Source: Limonium bicolor (taxonomy: Eukaryota > Streptophyta > Magnoliopsida > Caryophyllales > Plumbaginaceae). Taken from it: a stretch of DNA of 64,000 nt. Where the stretch lies: the NCBI GenBank assembly GCA_023374045.1, contig CM041778.1:361248831-361312830 (forward strand), given 5' to 3'. Both the position numbers and the translations under genes were made by a program. The notes under the pieces were generated by a model. The model ran no database searches. It was not told where the DNA came from and worked only from the letters and a program-made list of their open reading frames with translations. Of this stretch, positions 10,640 through 23,233 are shown in pieces. Position 1 is the stretch's first letter, and each line of letters opens with the position of its first letter.

Positions 10640-12470
10640 ATGAGAAGGGTTTGAATCCTTTGGGTTTCTGGCTTTTGGGCCTCAATCGGTGTCATTGTTG
10701 TAATTGTTGGGACCAACAATTGCCCCCAGTATTTTTCCTTAAGGCAATCTGAGTTCTTTGGAATCTTTGGCAATCGATCGTTCCGATCGATTGCCCCCAG
10801 TATTTTCTTTGATTAATTGTGCAAAACAAGTCTCATTCTCATAAGGTCAAGGTTTATCTTGTTGTGGTGCTCTCTATCCTACGCTCGACATGTTTGGTGT
10901 TTGCACTCGTTTCTCACTTACGGTCACAACTTCTCAACCATTGAATTTGACATTTGCTAGATTTACGCGTTCAACCTGTTACTTTCACGTGATTAGATAC
11001 ACAGCTACTAAGTCAGAGTCTTTTGAGCTTATAACGTGGCTATGGGGTGTGATGAATGACAACAGGATAATGGAGGAATGTTTAGGATATGTGGAGCTTT
11101 AAAGATGACCAAAGCTGCAACTTGCACCGTCCCTTGGACTTGTCTTCTTTGCCTTGAAGTCGTTTGGCTATTTCATGATGACTTAGCTTATGAACTTGGG
11201 ACTTGGAACTTTTGGGTTGTTTCTTGCACCTTTCCTCTTTCTTCCAATTTCGGATTTCTTCGAGGCTTTTCAGGTTTGCCTTTCTTTGAATCTCCTTTCC
11301 TTCGGGGTTCTTGTGTTTCCCGGTTTTGAACTTTGAGAGCTGTTTTTGATGTGAGCTCATTTGGATCCTGTGTCACTTCGGGACCATTTGCGGATCGTTT
11401 CGTCATGCTGGTAGCGGTTTTGCTTCCTTGGACTTATGAAGTTGCCGTCCAAAAGTCGGGCTCCTTGCTTCCTTTGGTCACCGGGTCGGTTATCCATCAT
11501 TGGCTAGCTTGTTTGTGGAGCTTGTAATATTGTGAAAGAGGTCATATATGAAAAGCTCAGCGGGGGTGCCTAGGGTTTAATGTCTGGGTTCACAGGCTTT
11601 TGGCTGTGTGGTGCTGTACCTAGGTGCTTCGTCATCCCTGGTAGTTGTGCATCTGTTCTTTGTTACTTTTCATAGGTTTAAGCGTAAATTTACAAATTAT
11701 CTCCTTCAGTCGGAGTCATGCCGTTTACCTTACCTTTGAATGTGACCTCTCTGGAGTCGTGTAAAAATGACACGCTCTTTCGCTCTTGGTTTTACCGCTC
11801 AAGGCACCCTCGCGAAGTGTACACTCGGAGACTTGCTTGCACATTTAAACAAAAGAAATAAACATTATCGCTCTTTAACTCAAATTGCCCCCAGTATTAT
11901 TGTGGGGTTTTCTTGACAAACCTTAGAACGCCCAAGTTATTTATGGAGGGTGATTATATGTGTGGTGGTGAACAGTGGTGGTGAGTGGTGATGGAGTGAT
12001 TGCTGGGTGATTCATTTTTTTTGTTCCTCTGGTGGCGGCAGTTTTTTTTTATGTGCCAGGTGGAATAGCAAAAATGAAGTGATGTGGCGGCTGCCACGGA
12101 GGTGGCAAATGCATGGATGGAAATGTGGTTTTGTACAGGGGGGTTCCGTAAAAGAGCAAAGGCTTTTCTCTTATATGCTTGCAGACATGCCTTATGAGAG
12201 AGTTCTTTTTTATTATTATTTCTTTTCTTTTTCTTTTCCTTCCCTTTTTTAGCGCGTGAACGAATGCATAGACGTTAAAACATGAACAAAGAAGAAACTT
12301 TATTGATAACCAAAAGAAGTAACAACGACATTGAGTACCAACTAAATGAGAAAGACAGCCAAACTAACTACGGAAAGAAAGAGGCTATGTAGAACAGCCA
12401 AAAGACAACAATAATGACTCCTAACGACCCCAAAGCGGAAGTAAATGACTAACTACCCCCAATCTATGAC
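10640..12470. other. Non-coding part of D unit 1 between repeats and gag-pro
   Basis: No supported gene. In an autonomous Ogre element the intron, RT, RNase H and integrase would lie here, but no RT or integrase motif is visible on either strand. Short frames around 11078-11406 are overlapping shadows on both strands. Two perfect inverted repeats (10702-10721 and 10771-10793) each run into TTGCCCCCAGTATT, which occurs a third time near 11885. In element sense this reads as a G-rich tract resembling the polypurine tract. The same arrangement is found in units 2 and 3. Confidence 0.7.
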
Positions 12471-14346
12471 CTATTCTTCAAGGAACATCCAATCAGGCAT
12501 CGCTTTCTCCTCCACTGCTTTTACCGTACCCTGTAAACATGGGGAACATGAGCATATGAATAAAGATGATAGTTCAATTGCTGAAATGAAAGATGGGTCC
12601 ACTAACGCACCAAGTCCCTGACGACCAGGGTTCGCTGCTGGAGAAAGAATGTCTGGGACTCCTTGGAGATCCTTGCCAAGGCCCTTACCCTCCTGATAAC
12701 CATACTTCTCCATGATAGCCTTCCCCGGCCCAACCTTAAGTTTCTGAAGAGAGGTTGGGTCGGACTGCTCTGGAACAACACTGAACCTGCTCAGATGGGA
12801 CGAACCCTCCTCTTCCACCATGCAAATAGGCAACTCCTTCTGATGCGGTTCCCCCCTAACGATGTGAACCTTCCCGTCTCTTTTGAACTTCAAACACTGA
12901 TGAACCGTAGAAGGGACGGCCTTCAAATCTTGGAGGAAATCCCGTCCCAGAATCAGGTTGAAAGAATGGGGGATTTGCAGAACCAAGAACTTCACTGGAT
13001 GAACAATTGTCCCAAACTTGAGTGGAAGATCCAATAGGCCGAATACATGTCTTGGGTTATCATCATACCCTCGTAACACTATTTGGCAAGACTCAAATTT
13101 GTCATAACCCATACCCTCCGCCACTTTCAGAGGGCAGATGCTAACGTCTGCTCCTGTGTCAATGAGGACCTTTGGCACCTTGAAGGCCCCGCACCAAACA
13201 GTAAATACAATGCTTTTCCTGAGTGCTCGGAGATCTCGCTGTCGTGAAAACTGATCTCCTCCTCCTGCTTTTGCCAAAGAGCCGCAACCATCCTCTCCGG
13301 GGCTAAACTTTCCTCTGGCCCGCCCAAATGTTTGGCAATGGCCCGACGGTGTTCTGGCGAGATCGTAAGCAAAGACCAGATGGCCATGGGGATGGTTGTC
13401 GCCTTCAGCTTCTGAAGCAATTCTCGCTCACCCGGAATCTCTTCAACCACTGGGGGAGACGACGTTCGCTCTTCCCTTGCGATGGCTTTTCAGGTGATCC
13501 GTAATGCTTACCTGACCGAGTAACGTGAGCATTTGCCGGGACAAAGCTGACTGCGGATGTGGGCTTCCGTCCTACCCCTCGTGTCGGCTTTTGGTCATCC
13601 CAGAAAACAGTAAAGGCAGCACACTGAACTTCGGATTCTGATGTCTCGAGGTCATCCAAACGCTGATACCCTTGATCGATGAGGTGGATCCGATGTCTCA
13701 GCACTTTGCAATCAGGTATCATGTCCTGCTAGCTGATGGTACCTGCAAAATTGACTGAGTCTACTCCCTTTCCGCGTCTCTCCATGGGAGGAATGAGCGG
13801 CCGTATTAGCCCCTCGTCCTGCAGCTCCTCAAAGGCCTGGCTTAAAGGACAACCAATGGGTGTGAACTCCCTTTCGGCTTTGCGGGAAGCTCCGGTACCG
13901 AGGTTGCGATCTGGATTTTTCCCTCTTGGGCCAACAACAAATTTTAGACCTCAAATTACGACAATTATCTGTGGAGTGGCCCGTGAGTAGGTGTAAAACG
14001 AACGGGATGCGCCCCCAGAGTCCGCGAAACTGTTGGACTAACCCTTGCCCTAGAAGTACTCTCAGAATCTGACTCTGCGGCTGCTGCAGATCTACAACGG
14101 GCACCTGTGCGGCCTGCTCTCGTTGCGGTCCCTGGTTCTCTGGTGACTCGACCCGTCCTCATCGGGGACCAGATCTAAAGGGATGATTTTCCCGAGAGCA
14201 TGAATGAGAGCTCTCGCTTCCCTTGCAGCCGACACAAATCCTGAGCTTAGTTCTTCCAGAGCACTCCTGTGGACAAATTCTAACTCAGCTAGTTTCCCTA
14301 TCAAATCCACGAGCAGAGCACTTCGATCGTTAACTCCAGACGACAT
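12471..14346 (-). pseudogene. D unit 1 Gag-tail/protease/G-patch ORF, frameshifted
   Basis: Minus strand. The likely start is the ATG at 14346 (MSSGVND), although the frame stays open upstream to 14379. Order: short helical N-terminus; two CxxH-type knuckle blocks (CRLHLLTGHSTDNC and CRYHQLAGHDTDDC); a VTRSG linker; a helical block (IWSLLTISPEHRRAI); an aspartic protease with active site LIDTGAD and flap-side LILGRDFL; and a G-patch (KYGYQEGKGLGKDLQG). The protease and G-patch arrangement is that of Tat/Ogre elements. The capsid core of Gag is not visible. In this copy the frame is interrupted near 14100, 13730, 13450 and 13210, and about 20 extra bases lie near 13997-14035. It ends at the stop at 12471. 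Confidence 0.85.
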
Positions 14347-15228
14347 CCTAGTTGTAAAGGGTGCTGCCTGTTTAAGCAAAAAGATAAGTCAGCATTGCGG
14401 GGGTGAAACTGGGACTAAACTTAGGAACTCAGGCCGAAGACTAGTGCGCCGCAATGAATGCCGGGCTCCAAAATTTTGGGAGGGTCCGTTCTGGATCACA
14501 CTTTTGGGTTACAAGATTCGTGGTCTCACGAGTGGGTTTTGCAAGAATCAGGCTTGTAACAAGAATCAGCTTAAAGGATTTTTTGTTTTGGGGTGATCGA
14601 AGTATTTGGACTATGAAAACCCCTTAAATGTTTCATTTGGGCTAGAAGAGATTGATGGATCGTTTCAGATATTGGGCCTGAGACCCAGGAGAAAAGGAAC
14701 ACATACACAGAGGTCCCACACAAGGGGATGATGCAAATGTCCTCACAAAATAACTCAGTCCAATGGGTACAGGTCGATCCGGAGAGGTGCTCGGGGGCGG
14801 GCCCAGGTCACAAAGGAATAGGGCTTGCACGCTATTCTCTTTGGGGCTACCCCACTTTTCCACATCACCTGAAGGTGTGCGTCTACGGTCGGGTCTTTGA
14901 CTGACCAAACAATGGGCTAGGTAAGGGTACTGCCAGGAAAATGCTTGGGGCTAAGGCCCAGGTATTAAGGGGGTGTGGTTAGACGACACCCTCCTCTTTT
15001 CCCCCATTTATTCACATCACCTAAAAGGTGTGAGTCCCAGACAGGGGACCCTCAAACGGGTCCCGGGGTGAAACTGGTTTGCGTGGACCCTCGCTCTCAT
15101 ATGATGCAAGGGTGCAAAAATTAAAGTGCGCACATAAATAAACAAGCAACATAGTAAAAGCCATAAACAAACGTTTTCAAGTTAAACCCTCTTTCTTAAA
15201 ATTAAACAAGTTAAAATTAAGAAGTTAT
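14347..15228 (-). other. 5' leader of D unit 1
   Basis: About 900 nt between PBS and gag-pro in element sense. No ORF with homology is recognisable. Just upstream of the start codon is a CTGAC, T-rich, ACAG/G sequence resembling a branch point and 3' splice site, so an intron in the leader is possible but unproven. Equivalent sequence is at 22330-23213 and 30307-31195. Confidence 0.55.
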
Positions 15229-15245
15229 CCCCAGCAGAGTCGCCA
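15229..15245 (-). other. Primer-binding site of D unit 1 (tRNA-Arg type)
   Basis: In element sense TGGCGACTCTGCTGGGG lies 3 nt after the LTR end. TGGCGACTC matches the acceptor end of plant tRNA-Arg, the primer expected for Ogre/Tat elements. The last bases differ from the tRNA-Arg(ACG) I recall, so the exact isoacceptor is uncertain. Confidence 0.75.
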
Positions 15246-15248
15246 GTC

Positions 15249-17041
15249 TGTGAGCCTCGATTTTAAACCCTATCCTATGTGGATTAAGTTGATTAGGATC
15301 TAATCGGGTTTTAGGTCCACTTATAACCTAAGATTAATAACTATGTCATATAACAATAATTATTAAAACCTAAGCTAGCTCACTGGAACCTATTATGAGT
15401 CGCCACCTAATTTTGACCTAGATTAAATTAGGAAAGGAGAGTTCGGGTTCGGGGGCTTGATATTCGACTTAATTAGGGTTCAATTACTTTCATTACCCTT
15501 CCTAGGTCGTTTTTCCTCTACTTGGTTTATTTACGGCTTATTACGAGTCGTTTTAACCTAAGTGCGCGAGCTTCTGTTTTTTTTTTGTGTTTTTTAGCAT
15601 TTTTTGACAGAAAACTAAAGTGGAAATTAAAATTACCTAAACTTGGGTTTCGGAGGCAGAATTAGGTCAAATTTTGTTTCCGTCCGTGGCCACGGACCTA
15701 ATGTCCGAGACCACGGACCCTAGTTAACCTATATGAAAATAAAAGTCGAATTAAACAGAAAACAGAAAATTGTAAAGTCCGAGGCCACGGACAGGCCGTC
15801 CGTGGGCCCGGACATTATTAGAAAAACCTAAATTTTTAATATTTAAAAATCTTGCCGCCGTCCGTGGGCGTCCGGGCTTACGGACAAGGAGTCCGGGACC
15901 CGGACATGACGTCCGTGGGTGCGGACCGCCCTCGGACGGCGGCGTTAAGGCTGTTCCCGAAGGTTTTTTTGACTCAAATTTTATGGGTGTGTAGCCTGAA
16001 AGATGTACAAGACGTTAGTGATTTAAAGTTTTCAATTTGAGTTCGAATTAAGCACGAAACTTAGTAAACAAGTTATTGGACAAAGCTTAAACAAACAGCG
16101 ATACAGAAGCGTACGAAGGTTAGTTTGAGCCCAAAATTTGACAGAGAGTTAATAAGGTCGTGGGGAATTAGAAAAGTAGAGTTGCAACCTGTTTTACCTT
16201 CGAATTCAAGGTGATTCTTCACACCGGGATTCGTCGAGTGCTTCGTTGATGGCAGACCCAAAAGGATTTCGAACCAAGCTTCTGGTTGTTGGTTGTTCTT
16301 GCTGTTCTTCACGTTTTGGTGGTGTTTTTGTGGGGTTTTGATGACTATTGATGCTTTGGGGATTGGAAAACGTGTTTAGATGGTGATTTCGGGGGATTTT
16401 CGGTATGATTTGGGTGGCCGGGTGTTGGAAAACGTGAGAGAGAGTGAGGAGGCTGTGTTTTCTGACTCTCTAGGGTTCTTGAGCATATGAGGTTCTGATT
16501 TTATCCAAAAACCTATCCCCTTATATAGACTTTCTTAAAGATAAAGAAAATCTAGTAAAAGTAAGATTTTTCGATATTTTAGTTAAGTGACTTCCCAAAG
16601 GAATTTTGCTGTGAAATTTTAACCACGTGTCAAGGATGGAAATTATGAATTTTCTGAAGTGGAATCGGATTTTTTAAATGTTGGAATATTTTAAAATTGA
16701 ATTTCTCGTCAGATTCAGTCAGAAATTGCTAGAAAATTATTGGAAATTCGAAAAATCAAAATTCCAACGCCATTATGCTTAAAATGTCATCCTCTATCAT
16801 GGGTTAAAATATCAAAGCGTTTCAAGCTGATTTGGGCATCCTTTGGAGGAGAGAGAAAGCTTGCAAGAGGTCTTAGGAGCCTTTAAAGATTACCAAAACG
16901 CCCCTGAAAGTGACGAAGCTGCTCCCCATGCCATGGAACGTGCCGATCGGGCCGGGATCCCTCACCGCTTGATTAAAATGCCTCTCACAACACCAGTACC
17001 TCGTAGACCCTAACCAGGGGGTCAAAATTTTGGGTATAACA
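15249..17041 (-). repeat. D LTR 2 (shared inner LTR)
   Basis: 1793 bp with the same ends as the outer LTRs. It follows the PBS of unit 1 and precedes the polypurine tract of unit 2, so it serves as 5' LTR for one and 3' LTR for the other. The palindrome cluster is at about 15681-15943. Confidence 0.92.
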
Positions 17042-17055
17042 GATTGCCCCCCGTC
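17042..17055 (-). other. Polypurine tract of D unit 2
   Basis: Identical to unit 1: GACGGGGGGCAATC in element sense, abutting LTR 2. Confidence 0.8.
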
Positions 17056-17172
17056 AACTAGACTTTGTAATGAAAGTGAGAAGGCTAGTTGATGCCTGAG
17101 TGATACCCCAAAATTTCAAATGTTTCCAAGACCCTGCATGTTATCAGAAAACTGATAAGTTGTGTCGAGCTA

Positions 17173-18418
17173 TTCTAAGGCGCTGACTACCTACAATGAA
17201 TGAGATGATGTCAAGCGGTTCTAAGGCGTTGACTACCTATAATGAATGAGATGTTGTCAAGCGGTTCTAAGGCGTTGACTACCTATAACGAATGAGATGA
17301 TGTCAAGCGACTCTAAGGCGTTGACTACCTATAATGAATGAGATGTTGTCAAGCGGTTCTAAGGCGTTGACTACCTATGACGAATGAGATGATGTCAAGC
17401 GATTCTAAGGCGTTGACTACCTATAATGAATGAGATGTTGTCAAGCGGTTCTAAGGCGTTGACTACCTATGACGAATGAGATGTTGTCAAGCGGTTCTAA
17501 GGCGTTGACTACCTATAATGATGATAGCTAGGTGGCATGCAAATGCAAAAATGCTTGAATGGTAACGATGCTAATGATGCTGATGATGTTGATGATGCTG
17601 ATGATAATGCTGATGATAATGTTGATGATAATGCTGATGATGCTCGGATGCTTCTGGGGACCGAAACCCGTGCCAATGCTCCTGGCTGGACCCAATGTGG
17701 ACTTATTGCCATCGCCCCCCAAGCCGGTGTGCAGGGATAACTCCTGGTAAAAACCTTGGGGACTTATTGCCATCGCCACCATTCGTTGATCCCGAAAATA
17801 AGTTGACATCGCAAAAGGAGGATTTATTGCCATCACCTCGCCAATTTTCCTGTCGCCAGGTCTTGTGACGCGCCTGGATGATGCAACTAGGTCTTATGAC
17901 GAGCCTATTTGAATGTGATGAATGCAATGTGTTTGATGGGAGTGGGTAAGCTAAAGGGTAACGCTAGGTCTTACTACGAGCCTAAGGGAATGCAACTAGG
18001 TCTTATAACGAGCCTAAAGGATGGATCTAGGTCTTATGACGAGCCTAAGGGTTGGAACTAGGTCTTACTACGAGCCTAAGGATGGATCTAGGTCTTATGA
18101 CGAGCCTAAGGGTTGGAACTAGGTCTTACTACGAGCCTAAGGATGGATCTAGGTCTTATGACGAGCCTAAGGGTTGGAACCAGGTCTTACTACGAGCCTA
18201 AGGATGGATCTAGGTCTTATGACGAGCCTAAGGGTTGGAACTAGGTCTTACTACGAGCCTAAGGATGGATCTAGGTCTTATGACGAGCCTAAGGGTTGGA
18301 ACTAGGTCTTACTACGAGCCTAAGGATGGATCTAGGTCTTATGACGAGCCTAAGGGTTGGAACTAGGTCTTACTACGAGCCTAAGGATGGATCTAGGTCT
18401 TATGACGAGCCTAAAGGT
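17173..18418. repeat. Repeat block of D unit 2 (46-bp, GAT and 61-bp arrays)
   Basis: 46-bp minisatellite 17173-17520, triplet microsatellite 17567-17644 and dimeric minisatellite 17964-18418. Array lengths and the order of variant monomers equal those of unit 1. Such arrays normally change length quickly, so this points to very recent unit duplication or to an assembly duplication. Confidence 0.9.
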
Positions 18419-20474
18419 TGTTCTAAGTGAAAGTGAGTAAAATGTATGATGGGTCTAAATGGATGTTGAAGGATTAGGGTTTATGTCAAATCTGGAGATG
18501 GTGGGGCTCATGATGGGCCTATGAATGTTTGAGTGTGAAGATAGGGCTTAGGACGGGCCTGAGGAATTTCGATGTGGAGGTAGGGCTTAGGACGGGCCTG
18601 AAGGTGTTTGAATGTGGAGATAGGGCTTAGGTCGGGCCTGAGTGGTATGAGAAGGGTTTGAATCCTTTGGGTTTCTGGCTTTTGGGCCTCAATCGGTGTC
18701 ATTGTTGTAATTGTTGGGACCAACAATTGCCCCCAGTATTTTTCCTTAAGGCAATCTGAGTTCTTTGGAATCTTTGGCAATCGATCGTTCCGATCGATTG
18801 CCCCCAGTATTTTCTTTGATTAATTGTGCAAAACAAGTCTCATTCTCATAAGGTCAAGGTTTATCTTGTTGTGGTGCTCTCTATCCTACGCTCGACATGT
18901 TTGGTGTTTGCACTCGTTTCTCACTTACGGTCACAACTTCTCAACCATTGAATTTGACATTTGCTAGATTTACGCGTTCAACCTGTTACTTTCACGTGAT
19001 TAGATACACAGCTACTAAGTCAAAGTCTTTTGAGCTTATAACGTGGCTATGGGGTGTGATGAATGACAACAGGATAATGGAGGAATGTTTAGGATATGTG
19101 GAGCTTTAAAGATGACCAAAGCTGCAACTTGCACCGTCCCTTGGACTTGTCTTCTTTGCCTTGAAGTCGTTTGGCTATTTCATGATGACTTAGCTTATGA
19201 ACTTGGGACTTGGAACTTTTGGGTTGTTTCTTGCACCTTTCCTCTTTCTTCCAATTTCGGATTTCTTCGAGGCTTTTCAGGTTTGCCTTTCTTTGAATCT
19301 CCTTTCCTTCGGGGTTCTTGTGTTTCCCGATTTTGAACTTTGAGAGTTGTTTTTGATGTGAGCTCATTTGGATCCTATGTCACTTCGGGACCATTTGCGG
19401 ATCGTTCGTCATGCTGGTAGCGGTTTTGCTTCCTTGGACTTATGAAGTTGCCGTCCAAAAGTCGGGCTCCTTGCTTCCTTTGGTCACCGGGTCGGTTATC
19501 ATCATTGGCTAGCTTGTTTGTGGAGCTTGTAATATTGTGAAAGAGGTCATATATGAAAAGCTCAGCGGGGGTGCCTAGGGTTTAATGTCTGGGTTCACAG
19601 GCTTTTGGCTGTGTGGTGCTGTACCTAGGTGCTTCGTCATCCCTGGTAGTTGTGCATCTGTTCTTTGTTACTTTTCATAGGTTTAAGCGTAAATTTACAA
19701 ATTATCTCCTTCAGTCGGAGTCATGCCGTTTACCTTACCTTTGAATGTGACCTCTCTGGAGTCGTGTAAAAATGACACGCTCTTTCGCTCTTGGTTTTAC
19801 CGCTCTAGGCACTCTCGCGAAGTGTACACTCGGAGACTTGCTTGCACATTTAAACAAAAGAAATAAACATTATCGCTCTTTAACTCAAATTGCCCCCAGT
19901 ATTATTGTGGGGTTTTCTTGACAAACCTTAGAACGCCCAAGTTATTTATGGAGGGTGATTATATGTGTGGTGGTGAACAGTGGTGGTGAGTGGTGATGGA
20001 GTGATTGCTGGGTGATTCATTTTTTTTTTCCTCTGGTGGCGGCAGTTTTGTTTTTATGTGCCAGGTGGAATAGCAAAAATGAAGTGATGTGGCGGCTGCC
20101 ACGGAGGTGGCAAATGCATGGATGGAAATGTGGTTTTGTACAGGGGGGTTCCGTAAAAGAGCAAAGGCTTTTCTCTTATATGCTTGCAGACATGCCTTAT
20201 GAGAGAGTTTTTTTTATTATTATTTCTTTTCTTTTTCTTTTCCTTCCCTTTTTTTAGCGCGTGAACGAATGCATAGACGTTAAAACATGAACAAAGAAGA
20301 AACTTTATTGATAACCAAAAGAAGTAACAACGACATTGAGTACCAACTAAATGAGAAAGACAGCCAAACTAACTACGGAAAGAAAGAGGCTATGTAGAAC
20401 AGCCAAAAGACAACAATAATGACTCCTAATGACCCCAAAGCGGAAGTAAATGACTAACTACCCCAATCTATGAC

Positions 20475-22329
20475 CTATTCTTCAAGGAACATCCAATCAG
20501 GCATCGCTTTCTCCTCCACTGCTTTTACCGTACCCTGTAAACATGGGGAACATGAGCATATGAATAAAGATGATAGTTCAATTGCTGAAATGAAAGATGG
20601 GTCCACTAACGCACCAAGTCCCTGACGACCAGGGTTCGCTGCTGGAGATAGAATGTCTGGGACTCCTTGGAGATCCTTGCCAAGGCCCTTACCCTCCTGA
20701 TAACCATACTTCTCCATGATAGCCTTCCCCGGCCCAACCTTAAGTTTCTGAAGAGAGGTTGGGTCGGACTGCTCTGGAACAACACTGAACCTGCTCAGAT
20801 GGGACGAACCCTCCTCTTCCACCATGCAAACAGGCAACTCCTTCTGATGCGGTTCCCCCTAACGATGTGAACCTTCCCGTCTCTTTTGAACTTCAAACAC
20901 TGATGAACCGTAGAAGGGACGGCCTTCAAATCTTGGAGGAAATCCCGTCCCAGAATCAGGTTGAAAGAATGGGGGATTTGCAGAACCAAGAACTTCACTG
21001 GATGAACAATTGTCCCAAACTTGAGTGGAAGATCCAATAGGCCGAATACATGTCTTGGGTTATCATCATACCCTCGTAACACTATTTGGCAAGACTCAAA
21101 TTTGTCATAACCCATACCCTCCGCCACTTTCAGAGGGCAGATGCTAACGTCTGCTCCTGTGTCAATGAGGACCTTTGGCACCTTGAAGGCCCCGCACCAA
21201 ACAGTAATATACAATGCTTTTCCTGAGTGCTCGGAGATCTCGCTGTCGTGAAAACTGATCTCCTCCTCCTGCTTTTGCCAAAGAGCCGCAACCATCCTCT
21301 CCGGGGCTAAACTTTCCTCTGGCCCGCCCAAATGTTTGGCAATGGCCCGACGGTGTTCTGGCGAGATCGTAAGCAAAGACCAGATGGCCATGGGGATGGT
21401 TGTCGCCTTCAGCTTCTGAAGCAATTCTCGCTCACCCGGAATCTCTTCAACCACTGGGGGAGACGACGTTCGCTCTTCCCCTTGCGATGGCTTTTCAGGT
21501 GATCCGTAATGCTTACCTGACCGAGTAACGTGAGCATTTGCCGGGACAAAGCTGACTGCGGATGTGGGCTTCCGTCCTACCCCTCGTGTCGGCTTTTGGT
21601 CATCCCAGAAAACAGTAAAGGCAGCACACTGAACTTCGGATTCTGATGTCTCGAGGTCATCCAAACGCTGATACCCTTGATCGATGAGGTCCTGGATCCG
21701 ATGTCTCAGCACTTTGCAATCATCGGTATCATGTCCTGCTAGCTGATGGTACCTGCAAAATTGACTGAGTCTACTCCCTTTCCGCGTCTCTCCATGGCGA
21801 GGAATGAGCGGCCGTATTAGCCCCTCGTCCTGCAGCTCCTCAAAGGCCCGGCTTAAAGGACAACCAATGGGTGTGAACTCCCTTTCGGCTTTGCGGGGAA
21901 GCTCCGGTACCGAGGTTGCGATCTGGATTTTTCCCTCTTGGGCCAACAACAAAATTTTAGACCTCAAATTACGACAATTATCTGTGGAGTGGCCCGTGAG
22001 TAGGTGTAAACGACAGAACTGTTCGGGACTAACCCTTGGCCTAGAAGTACTCTCAGAATCTGACTCTGTGGCTGCTGCAGATCTACACGGGCACTGTGCG
22101 GCCTGCTCTCGTTGCGGTCCCTGGTTCTCGGTGACTCGACCCCGTCATCGGGGACCAGATCTAAAGGGATGATTTTCCCGAGAGCATGAATGAGAGCTCT
22201 CGCTTCCCTTGCAGGCGACACAAATCCTAGCTTATTCTTCCAGAGCACTCCTGTGGACAAATTCTAACTCAGCTAGTTTCCTATCAAATCCACGAGCAGA
22301 GCACTTCGATCGTTAACTCCAGACGACAT
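20475..22329 (-). pseudogene. D unit 2 Gag-tail/protease/G-patch ORF, nearly intact
   Basis: The best of the three copies. A single 390-codon frame (20795-21967) covers the second knuckle block, linker, helical block and the whole protease with LIDTGAD and LILGRDFL. A 1-nt deletion in the C run near 20863 shifts it out of frame with the G-patch end (20475-20837). Upstream of 21967 further small indels separate the MSSGVND start (22329) and first knuckle. No RT follows, as in the other units. As retropepsin plus G-patch it would be expected to process a Gag precursor in trans if expressed. Confidence 0.85.
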
Positions 22330-23213
22330 CCTAGTTTAAAGGGTGCTGCCTGTTTTAAGCAAAAAGATAAGTCAGCATTGCGGGGGTGAAACTGGGACTA
22401 AACTTAGGAACTCAGGCCGAAGACTAGTGCGCCGCAATGAATGCCGGGCTCCAAAATTTGGGAGGGTCCGTTCTGGATCACACTTTTGGGTTACAAGATT
22501 CGTTGGTCTCACGAGTGGGTTTTGCAAGAATCAGGCTTGTAACAAGAATCAGCTTAAAGGATTTTTTTTTGTTTTGGGGTGATCGAAGTATTTGGACTAT
22601 GAAAACCCCTTAAATGTTTCATTTGGGCTAGAAGAGATTGATGGATCGTTCAGATATTGGGCCTGAGACCCAAGAGAAAAGGAACACATACACAGAGGTC
22701 CCACACAAGGGGATGATGCAAATGTTCTCACAAAATAACTCAGTCCAATGGGTACAGGTCGATCCGGAGAGGTGCTCGGGGCGCGGGCCCAGGTCACCAC
22801 AAAGGAATAGGGCTTGCACGCTATTCTCTTTGGGCTACCCCACTTTTTCCACATCACCTGAAGGTGTGCGTCTACGGTCGGATCTTTGACTGACCAAACA
22901 ATGGGCTAGGTAAGGGTACTGCCAGGAAAATGCTTGGGGCTAAGGCCCAGGTATTAAGGGGTGTGGTTAGACGACACCTCCTCTTTTCCCCCATTTATAC
23001 ACATCACCTAAAAGGTGTGAGTCCCAGAGAGGGGACCCTTAAACGGGTCCCGGGGTGAAACTGGTTTGCGTGGACCCTCGCTCTCATATGATGCAGGGTG
23101 CAAAAATTAAAGTGCGCACATAAATAAACAAGCAACATAGTAAAAGCCATAAACAAACGTTTTCAAGTTAAACCTCTTTCTTAAAATTAAACAAGTTAAA
23201 ATTAAGAAGTTAT

Positions 23214-23230
23214 CCCCAGCAGAGTCGCCA
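23214..23230 (-). other. Primer-binding site of D unit 2
   Basis: Same 17-base tRNA-Arg-like sequence as unit 1, three bases from LTR 3. Confidence 0.75.
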
Positions 23231-23233
23231 GTC

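Noticed and set aside
11078..11406. Overlapping 83-92 codon frames in D as a captured gene
   Set aside because: Both strands are open over the same bases, no domain is recognisable, and nothing suggests a start context or splice sites.
14380..15228. Confident intron call in the D leader
   Set aside because: Only an acceptor-like sequence is visible. No donor could be chosen among several candidates.
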